Below, piece after piece: positions 56,762 through 64,000 of a stretch of DNA of 64,000 bases. Under the pieces are notes generated by a model, which was given only the letters and a program-made list of their open reading frames with translations, was not told where the DNA came from and did no database searches. The stretch lies in assembly GCA_015039465.1 (NCBI GenBank), contig MU130378.1:2504763-2568762 (forward strand), given 5' to 3'. Positions within the stretch are counted from its first letter, which is position 1. Each line of letters begins with the position of its first letter. A program made the position numbers and the translations under genes. This DNA is from Phlegmacium glaucopus. Its lineage: Eukaryota; Basidiomycota; Agaricomycetes; Agaricales; Cortinariaceae.

Positions 56762-57999
56762 TTAGTTACAGTAATTGTCAGCGTCTATATCCGGCTCGTC
56801 TTCATCCATATCCATATCAGAATCAGAATCAGCCTTGAAAAAAAGAGGTAAATAAATATATAGAGCCATAACAATCTTACATCAACTGGCTGATCCTCCC
56901 AGCCTTCTTGCTCCGACAACTGCATCTGAAGTATGAGATAAAAATGTTGTGCGGACGCCGCAGACCCAAAAAGGATGTTTAATGTCCATTCATCATCTGT
57001 AGGCGCAGCATCATTCACGTCCGCACGCTCGTATTCCATACTATGAGGTCCCAGATCCATGTAGTGAAAAAATTTTGCTTTTTCTGGTTTTCGCTCCGGT
57101 TTAACCTTAGGGTGTGGATTCGATGGTCGAGGCCCCTTGCGGGGATTAGGATTCCAACGAATCCCACTGGTTTCTAAATCTGGTTCAGGCGATGTTGAAA
57201 CTTCACGGAGACGGCCTTTGGCCTTGTCTTTGGCCTCGCGAGGGGGTCCTGTCACGCCTGTGTGACCTCCACTGTCGGTAGCGTCAGGATTGGTCAAAAG
57301 GGGAGGAAGTATATCCGAGTCTGAAAGTGTATCGATTGGACGTGTGGCAGCCTTCCAGGACCAGTACTCTCCACAACAGGCAATCAAGACAACCTTCTCC
57401 ATGTTAAGCTGCCACTCGAATGCTAGTTCGGCCTGTTTGTCCAAATTGACCTGTGCCAACCCCATCAGAGAATCAAGTTCGCTTGCAAAAGCTTCTCGAG
57501 ATTGAGCAGCACGTGTTGCTGGACGCTTGAGTTCAACAATGCATGGTAACTTCATAGTCAGAATTCTTGTCTGGCGCCATAAGTTGAATTCGGTGGGGAA
57601 TAAAGGTCGAGTTGTAACCTGGTTGGCAATGCGACGCTGTACAGCCCGAAAGAGCGCAACAGAGAAATCGGGTGTGAGCTTGTTTCCATCCAATTGAGAA
57701 AATGTCTGGATTGAGTCATCTCCCGTGAACGGACTGATATTAAATGTATCCAACTGAAATTGGGGGATAACGAGGACACAAGGGGCAAGGTCATTGACGA
57801 GGGCTGTGAGTACCAAATTCCAGAATGCATGGAAGTGGTTTTCAAGGCGTCGAGCATTCCACCTTCCACTATAACCAAAAGCTATTGCTACGATTAGGCT
57901 GTTGAAGCTCTCAATTCCCTGTGATAATCCAGGAAGTTTGAAGTCAGTTTGAGAATTAGGCATTTTAAGAGTCCTATATTCAAAGACCGCAACTTCCAT
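56762..57999 (-). CDS. PD-(D/E)XK nuclease-like protein
   Basis: Two exons (57999-56881, 56833-56762) give 396 residues. The core has 'KLTPDFSVALF' (motif II, Pro-Asp) and, about 55 residues on, 'LPCIVELKRPATRAAQSREA' (Glu-x-Lys). A helix 'LAQVNLDKQAELAFEW' and strand 'KVVLIACCGEYWSWK' follow, the order expected of a restriction-endonuclease-like fold. The C-terminal third is basic then acidic: 'RKGPRPSNPHPKVKPERKPE' and, after the intron, 'ADSDSDMDMDEDEPDIDA'. The intron is supported because reading through gives a hydrophobic tail instead. Fungal PD-(D/E)XK proteins of unknown role are common in accessory regions. Nuclease activity is inferred from motif order only. Confidence 0.6.
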
Positions 58000-58015
58000 G
58001 GTGTAGACACAGATA

Positions 58016-58600
58016 TCTCACGCTTGGCAATTCAACGTTCAACATTCAACATTCATACTTAATAACCCAATGTGCGTATTCTTTGTAATACTGTGATCTA
58101 CCCCAGCTCTGAAATGTCTGTAGGGACATTCCACAGGATATACCTGTCTTCGAGCCACTTCCAAAGCCACCAGGCCTTTACAATCCATCCAGCAGGAATG
58201 GTCCCGTAGTCCGATTCCAAGCCCTTGCTTTCGGTATGCCAATGGAAACATTGGAGAAATGGGCAGACGACAACCAGGTGGCCATCGACAAGAGACCCCA
58301 CACCAAGCGTGATATTGCATGGAAAGTTCTTTTTGGTAAACTCCGACACCTGCGTTGTAAGGCTTCGATAGTCCCTGTGCGTGGTGTTGGAGTATGCCGC
58401 GCTGTTGTGGTTGCTCATAATCAAACACCCGAGGATCTGAAGATGGGTGAGGATTTGGAGATGATACGTGCTGTTCAAAATATTCTAGGAACAACGAAGG
58501 CACCTATCTGGTATATCCCTTCACACTTCTGGTGGGTTTTCTATGAATGTTTTTGCTCCATTAATGCCTAACGGTTTCGCGCGGAATAGATCCTTATTGT
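58016..58600 (+). pseudogene. Small duplicated gene, broken copy
   Basis: Nearly identical to 60660-61255. It lacks the ATG used by the other copy and has a one-base deletion (GAAATGTCTG against GAAAGTGTCTG), so the N-terminal part is out of frame. A shorter T-run shifts the extreme C-terminus. The central frame from 'MPMETLEKWADDNQVAIDK' (58236) stays intact to 58571. It lies head to head with the nuclease-like gene, whose start is 237 nt away. Confidence 0.6.
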
Positions 58601-60650
58601 GGCCACATAATTGTTCTGTTCCCTTTTTATCATGTTCTTGTTTTCCTTCACACATGTATCCTCCATCCACGCTCTCTATTCAAATCTTAAAAGTATAACC
58701 TAGTCCTGTGATGCGCTAAGCCCGACTTTGGTGCCACTGCGCAGAAACTCATTTCACTCCATGTTTCGACGAAAATCTTTGTTGTCCCAACGGTGCTGAG
58801 CTAGAGCCGGCCGCTATAGCTGATGTTGATTATGGTGAGGTCTGATAGAAGTGCGGATTGGGGTGGCCTTACAGTAAGGTGGTTAACGTTCCACGAGCAG
58901 ATGATTGCGACTTTTCTTCACGGCTATACATGACTTTCGGCCACAATCTATTTATCACCCACTGGCCCTTAACACTTAACACATCAGCACCATGCCACCT
59001 CGATTATCCGTCTCAGTGAGTGCAAGGCCAAGGTTCCGGCTCGCCAGCGCCTGTTACCATTTCCCCTGGGCAGCATACCACTACTCTACCTCATTCGAGT
59101 TCTTTGCGATGAAGCTTGCGTCGATGGACTTCTCGTATTTATGGCGTTTCTTGGATCGTGTATATCTTTCAAGTTCTTTGTATACGCCCCCTCCAATATG
59201 AAAACTAAACTATTTTCATTCTTTCGTTTTGACATTCTCAGTCCCAGCTATGTGTTGATAACGAATTGAGCAAATCAAACTGTGTACCTTGAGTCGCCCA
59301 CTGGCATCCGCACAGTTATTATTATAATTGCCCATCGGTCACGCTCCTTCGGGATCAATTTGAAGGATGTCGCGCATCCGTAACGCGTGACTGCCAGTGA
59401 AGAGTAGGTCGTAACTAATAACTACATAAGTACCACTAGAGGCCCGTGGTCCGGCCTGGCTTCAGAGTTGCTTCGGAGAGCCCCGACCTGGAAAATCGAG
59501 GACATTTGGGAAATCAAAATTCCGGTTCGAGCCCGCGGCTCCTAAGTACTGAGGCCTTGAGGTTCAGCTCATTAATGCATATGTACTAGTAGATATTTCC
59601 CGTTCCAGTATTGCTACCAGCTTCGTGTCCGTTTGAATCGAATCTGAGTCTGGCTTGAAAGTTGGAGAGTTAATTGTCCTTAGCTTGACTGGTTGTCAGT
59701 GGTTGACCTTCTGCGTCTTGTGCCTGTAGACTTACATAAGTTAGTAGGGTTAAGGTTATCTGAATTGAATCGTCCGAATTGTGTCTGCTGTTACAAGTCC
59801 AGGCGAGAGTAGTGTTAGCATCAAAGTTCTATTTGACCTACATATTTTCTTTTCCCACTCTATAAGAAGCAAAAAACACTGGTGTAGTACATATATATGT
59901 TGAAACCCTTCCTCAGCTTCTCTGGCACCGATATCGATTCTCCCAGGGTTACTCAGATCCGGCACACCCCAAAGCGACAGTCCTCTGGTAGATCGAGGAT
60001 AAAAATTACAGATTCCATATCGTTGGCGATACATATGTCTGTCGGGACCCAGCTCATCCTCTCTTCGCCAAGTTCAAGAAAGATGTGGAGAACGCGAAGC
60101 CCGGTACGGGATTAGCCCTACTAATCAAGGCCGAGGATGTAGAACCCTGGGTTATTCACAGTTCTACCAGGTAAGCCCCCCTGCCAACGCCCAGTCGACA
60201 AAAGTATCCGGAAACGCTCGATGCGAACAGTGATGAGGCAACCAAGAAGAATTAGGATATAACATTGGGTAATTTCTATCGTCCTTGAAGCTTGAAGCTT
60301 GATCGATTGATCGTTCGGAGGTGGAATTGCTTGATCTTTCGGGCAGAGTGTTGTAACAGATAGTACAGTGGAAAATCCGAATCCAATGTCTTGGCTCCAG
60401 CAAACTTTGGTAACGTCAGTAATAGAGATTGGGATGACGAGGGTAGTAAGATGGTGAGGCATAATTTACATATCCATCCTGCTCATGTCAACGCTCGCTT
60501 ATCCCAGGACCCTTTTTAGTGGACAGTACCAACAACAGCAACGACAAAGTGGCCAGCAGCCATAACAACAACAACAACAGCAAGTTCAACGTCCATTAGC
60601 CCTTTCTGCTCTACTTGCATCATCTTTGAGCATCGACCCAATCCAGTCAA
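58601..60650. other. Intergenic region with duplicated repeat
   Basis: No convincing gene. Short frames at 58992-59201 and on minus at 60462-60121 and 60034-59756 have no domain or splice support. It contains the repeat at 59451-59910 and a CAA/CAG microsatellite near 60530-60590. Confidence 0.4.
59451..59910 (+). repeat. Duplicated repeat with pol-III B-box-like core, copy 1
   Basis: Similar in order to 61325-61740: 'CAGAGTTGCTTCGGAG', 'CGAGGACATTTGGGA', 'ATTCCGGTTCGAGCC', 'GGGTTAAGGTTATCTGA', 'CTGCTGTTACAAGT' and 'ACACTGGTGTAGTACATATA'. 'GGTTCGAGCCC' fits the tRNA B-box consensus, and 'TGGCTTCAGAGTTG' upstream is A-box-like, so a tRNA-derived SINE is possible. Confidence 0.6.
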
Positions 60651-60746
60651 CTACTAGTGCTCACGCTTGACAGTTCAACATTCAGCAACGTTCAACGTTC
60701 AACACATACTTAATAACTCAATGTGCGTATTGTCTGTAATACTAGT

Positions 60747-61223
60747 ATGATCTACCCCAGCTCTGAAAGTGTCTGTAGGGACATCCCACAGGATATACCT
60801 GTCTTCGAGCCACTTCCAAAGCCACCAGGCCTTTACAATCCATCCAGCAGGAATGGTCCCGTAGTCCGATTCCAAGCCCTTGCTTTCGGTATGCCAATGG
60901 AAACATTGGAGAAATGGGCAGACGACAACCAGGTGGCCATCGACAAGAGACCCCACACCAAGCGTGATATTGCATGGAAAGTCCTTTTTGGTAAACTCCG
61001 ACACCTGCGTTGTAAGGCTTCGATAGTCCCTGTGCGTGGTGTTGGAGTATGCCGCGCTGTTGTGGTTGCTCATAATCAAACACCCGAGGATCTGAAGATG
61101 GGTGAGGATTTGGAGATGATACGTGCTGTTCAAAATATTCTAGGAACAACGAAGGCACCTATCTGGTATATCCCTTCACACTTCTGGTGGGTTTTCTATG
61201 AATGTTTTTTGCTCCATCAATAA
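60747..61223 (+). CDS. Small duplicated gene of unknown function, intact copy
   Basis: An open frame of 158 residues: 'MIYPSSESVCRDIPQDIPVF', 'EPLPKPPGLYNPSSRNGPVV', 'MPMETLEKWADDNQVAIDK', 'RDIAWKVLFGKLRHLRCKAS' and 'NQTPEDLKMGEDLEMIRAVQ', ending 'WWVFYECFLLHQ'. Antisense frames are also open, but single-base differences between the two copies (GTT/GTC, ATT/ATC) are silent in the plus frame, which favours this strand. No family recognised. The copy lies without the nuclease-like neighbour that accompanies the other. Confidence 0.45.
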   Translation: MIYPSSESVCRDIPQDIPVFEPLPKPPGLYNPSSRNGPVVRFQALAFGMPMETLEKWADDNQVAIDKRPHTKRDIAWKVLFGKLRHLRCKASIVPVRGVGVCRAVVVAHNQTPEDLKMGEDLEMIRAVQNILGTTKAPIWYIPSHFWWVFYECFLLHQ

Positions 61224-61324
61224 TGCCTAACGGTTTCGCGGAATAGATCCTTATTCTGAACTTCAACTATGCGCCGGCATGGGAAGCCATATGATCATCC
61301 CGTTCCCTTTTTATAATGTTCTTG

Positions 61325-61740
61325 TTTCAGAGTTGCTTCGGAGGGCCCGGCGGGCCTTGTCCTGGGAATTCGAGGACATTTGGGATTCGGGAATTCGAAA
61401 TTCCGGTTCGAGCCTGCGGCGCCTAAATGTTGAGGTTCGCTTTCTAGCTCATTAACGCATATATAGATGTTTCCAGCCTGTTTCCACCAGCTTCCTGTTC
61501 GTATGATGAGATTACTTCGGGTGAATCGAGTACGACGAGTAGTCCTTAGCTCGACCGGTTGACCTTAGACTAGCTTAGACTTACATAATAGGGTTAAGGT
61601 TATCTGATTTGATGTCTGCTGTTACAAGTGGGAGCTAGTGTTAGCACTCAAAATTATATTGACCTAGATATTTTCTTTTCCCGTTCTAAATCTTAACAAG
61701 CAAATTGGTAAAACAAACACTGGTGTAGTACATATATGTG
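61325..61740 (+). repeat. Duplicated repeat with pol-III B-box-like core, copy 2
   Basis: Second copy of the 59451-59910 repeat, with 'GGTTCGAGCC' and the same 3' motifs. Both copies sit downstream of a copy of the small gene (0.85 kb and 0.1 kb), so the duplication probably covered both. The remaining stretch to 62035 holds no gene. Confidence 0.6.
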
Positions 61741-62035
61741 TATAGCAATGATGTCCCTTGAATAATAAAAGTACTCCGTGCTCCAAGAAAGCATGGCAGA
61801 ACCGAATGACGGGACAAAATTGCAGGGGTAGGGGAAATTGTTGCACGGGGGTGCATAGAGAAAGCAAACAAAGAGCCAGACAAGTCGCTAGGAAGGATAA
61901 TATGAAGGATAAGTGGATAAGTCAAGATATAATTACATATTTGTAAAAGCCACATTTGACTGGCACATTCTAGTTGTTCAACCGATTGTTTGAATCGGGC
62001 AGATGAACAGTGGGCGTAGAGCGCCTTGGAGTTTT

Positions 62036-62648
62036 TCAGGCTTTAAGTTTCTTCGAGCCTTGTGAGGTTTCGTCGTCGGCGACCTCATCAATGGAACGCT
62101 TTTTGGTGAGAGGGTTTGGAGGGGCTGCGTAATCTTCGTCCTCTTCGACATATTCATCGTCGTCGTCGTCGTCCCCCTCGTCGATCTCCTCGTCGTACTC
62201 TTCTTCATATTCCGCTTCGTTCTCCGCAGTGGCGCCATTCGTCTGCACTTAAATCAATATTTTCAAATAAAGTAATGAAGTAAAGCATACGTTTGCGAGC
62301 AGAAGATGGGTGAGCGTGTTTGGTTCCTGCTAATGATATGCGTCGTCATGGAAGACAAAAAAATTGGCTGGGAGCAAATTCATACCTTTTCGACTTCTTC
62401 GCCTTCATCTTCCTCGTCATCCTCGTCTCCTACTATCTGTCTTTCCTCCTGTCAAATGTGAATTAAACTGTCAAATGTCGGTATATCCCTTGAACACACA
62501 CCTCATCGTCTATTTCTTCATAATTATCACTTTCTTCCCCCTCGTCGCCTTCAACCTCCGCCGGCTCAGCATCTCCAATTCGCTTTTCAAGACTACCATT
62601 GGTGACGCTCTCTTGCCCGTCTTGGTTAAGTTCAGCAGCCTCGGACAT
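62036..62648 (-). CDS. Small acidic nuclear-type protein
   Basis: Four exons (62648-62502, 62448-62386, 62326-62291, 62242-62036) give 150 residues. It is almost continuously acidic: 'EPAEVEGDEGEESDNYEEID', 'DEDDEEDEGEEVEK', 'EYEEEYDEEIDEGDDDDDDE'. It finishes with a basic 'TKKRSIDEVADDETSQ' and 'GSKKLKA', a possible bipartite nuclear signal. The composition is like prothymosin/Anp32 tails and histone chaperones. The last exon uses a tgcag acceptor; using the earlier aag gives a basic frame and is unlikely. The antisense and +1 frames are open only because of GAN/TCN bias. Role not assigned. Confidence 0.65.
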
Positions 62649-63222
62649 GGTTTTAGTTACTGTGGGCTAGTGTGTGTGATTTTGTGAATGACGGAATCGT
62701 TAAAATTTTTAATGTCAAAGGATGTGCAGCCGGGGGATCAATGGAAGGGAAGTTAAGGGAACACTTTCACACCCACGAGTGTCGCAAGAGGTCGGGCGCT
62801 CGGGCGCTCGAGCCTTTGCCCAACTTCACGGACGGAGACTATCCGTTCTTCCGATGATATCACGTGCGCGATGGAAATGACCTTCAGTCTATTATATGAA
62901 AGATCCCTAGTCAGTTATATATATTAGTTCGATCGCTGTGAACTCTGAGGCTGGATTTTATCTGTCAGGAATGCTTCTCTGCCTAGTAATTGTCGTTATC
63001 CAGAAGTGCCGTGCTTAAGGACGAAATATCTGGGACACAGTCACGCACAGAACGCAAGGTTATTTTTCGAAAGGCCCCTAATTAGAAGGTTCAACGTTCA
63101 ATTACCCTCTGCCTTGGATATGCTACTAGGTACAGTAATCATAAATTACACAAAAGGTTTGTAAGGAATTATCTATATATACACTTTGCGGGTCCATTAT
63201 ATTTTCCATCGCGTTTATGGCA
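62649..63222. other. Intergenic region
   Basis: A 574-nt spacer with the promoter of the acidic protein and the 3' flank of the membrane protein. An insert 'GTTCAACGTTCAATTA' near 63090 echoes the 'GTTCAACGTTCAAC' motifs at 58030 and 60690. No gene. Confidence 0.35.
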
Positions 63223-63988
63223 TCAGTAACGCAATGTCGGTAGAGCTGCAGCATTTGAACCCCTACAGCTGGAATTCGTCACGTTTTTTGGGGAAAGATC
63301 CGTAGGGCTTTCCAAATTTGTTTCAGTTTGACATGTGGTTGACTCCCCGACAAAACGCAGTGTCTGGAGTTTTTCCTGGCTTGCCACGGTGCCTTGATTC
63401 CAAGCACGACCCTCTGCCAATCGGTATATAATAAGATAGCTTGCTATTTGCTACCCAGGGGTTAATCAACTTCAGAATTAATCTCTATAATTAGATGGTT
63501 CAAACGTACCTGTGCAGATGAAGCGACTCCGAGAAAAATTTGGTTAATTGGGTTGTTCAGGGCGTAGGTAATTATGAAAAGTAGAGCAAAGGCGGAGTAA
63601 AGCGCAGCTGACTCGATCATGATTGTGGCCAACGAGACATAATGTTTCCCATGTTCAGGTGCGAGCGTCGCAATAACCCGACGACGATATAGGACTAGGC
63701 GGATGGTGATAAGGATGGTGAGAAGAATGTTCACGCTCAATGATATAATATAATATGATGTGCCATATGCCATGGGAAGCTTGCTGTAGAGCGATAGCCC
63801 AGGTTGACTAGATTCTAGAGTCCACAGGGTCCCCATTACTGCCACCATGATGGAGATTGAGTGGATATATCAAGGACATTGAAAGGCGGACACACCAAAA
63901 GAAGCTAAAATCATCACTGCGGGGAAGGCAACAACTGCATAGGCTATCATTTTCCCCGAGGCACTCCAGATAACCCAACACCGCCAAA
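63223..63988 (-). CDS. Multi-span membrane protein, 3' part (cut by window edge)
   Basis: Three exons inside the window: from the edge (about 63988) to about 63917, then about 63851-63510, then 63450-63223. Reading: 'LWRCWVIWSASGKMIAYAVV' (first visible span), 'AFPAVMILASFVMGTLWTL', 'YIISLSVNILLTILITIRLV', 'LATIMIESAALYSAFALLFI' and 'SYLIIYRLAEGRAWNQG', then a hydrophilic Ser/Thr tail. It matches a large Agaricomycete family of seven-span proteins of unknown function. The N-terminal spans lie beyond the window. The last acceptor is ggtag at 63451-63452, chosen because it restores the span. Confidence 0.65.
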
Positions 63989-64000
63989 GCTAAAATTGAA

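Noticed and set aside
58039..58503. Minus-strand open frames across the duplicated small gene (also 60699-61158)
   Set aside because: Differences between the two copies are silent in the plus frame and not in these; the peptides are rich in Cys/His/Trp as shadow frames usually are.
58992..59201. 69-codon plus-strand frame starting MPPRLSVSV
   Set aside because: Too short, without homologous feel or transcription signals; a mitochondrial-like start could be chance.
59440..59545. A true tRNA gene suggested by GGTTCGAGCCC
   Set aside because: No acceptor or anticodon stems can be formed at the right spacing; a SINE-like repeat fits better.
61978..62238. Basic Thr/Arg-rich 86-codon frame overlapping the acidic protein
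   Set aside because: A frame-shifted reading of GAN-rich codons; the acidic frame has proper splice phases and a sensible terminus.

Overview
The window is intron-dense nuclear DNA from a filamentous basidiomycete, most likely an Agaricomycete. The evidence is the many short introns (about 45-75 nt, many with a CTRAC-like branch site near the acceptor), a fused MoaA-MoaC gene, an aspartate/glutamate carrier with an EF-hand domain, fungal Zn2Cys6 and forkhead regulators, and FunK1-like (fungus-specific) kinase relatives. Exon maps below come from reading splice sites and family conservation by eye. Terminal exons and start codons are the least certain parts.

1-20.9 kb is a conserved housekeeping block. 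In order: an NTF2-like protein (-), the Golgi SNARE GOS1 (+), a TatD/Scn1-type hydrolase (-), a long protein ending in a Bud32-like kinase fold (-), tRNA m1G37 methyltransferase TRM5 (+), a mitochondrial aspartate-glutamate carrier (+), a Ser/Thr-rich secreted protein (+), a TXNDC17-like thioredoxin (+), the molybdopterin gene MOCS1/cnxABC (-), proteasome subunit beta-3 PUP3 (+) and a type II membrane glycosyltransferase-like protein (+). Several pairs are divergent over short shared promoters.

20.9-25.1 kb is gene-poor. It holds an RNase H fragment of a non-LTR retrotransposon, a MITE-like element with long perfect inverted repeats, and a decayed partial copy of the neighbouring glycosyltransferase-like gene.

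25.1-43.2 kb is conserved again: a NIPSNAP-family mitochondrial protein, a Zn2Cys6 regulator, a forkhead regulator with a Gln/His-rich tract, the U3 snoRNP WD40 protein UTP13, an aminodeoxychorismate lyase (ABZ2-like), an NBR1-type autophagy receptor with four ZZ fingers, and the riboflavin reductase RIB7.

43.4-52.4 kb is an accessory zone built by local duplication. It has two tandem FunK1-like pseudokinases that lack the catalytic Asp, then three copies (two intact, one broken) of a small Cys/Trp gene family together with its promoter and 3' flank, a tandem array made from an exon of that family, and an orphan acidic protein.

52.5-64 kb has a Dbl-homology RhoGEF, a protein with a PD-(D/E)XK nuclease-like signature, a head-to-head small gene found in two copies inside a segmental duplication that also carries a pol-III-B-box-like repeat, a small acidic nuclear-type protein, and the 3' part of a multi-span membrane protein cut by the window edge. 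The most interesting points are the MOCS1 intron whose retention would yield a MoaA ending exactly in Gly-Gly-stop, the duplicated small-gene and pseudokinase families, and the nuclease-like gene beside a duplicated partner.
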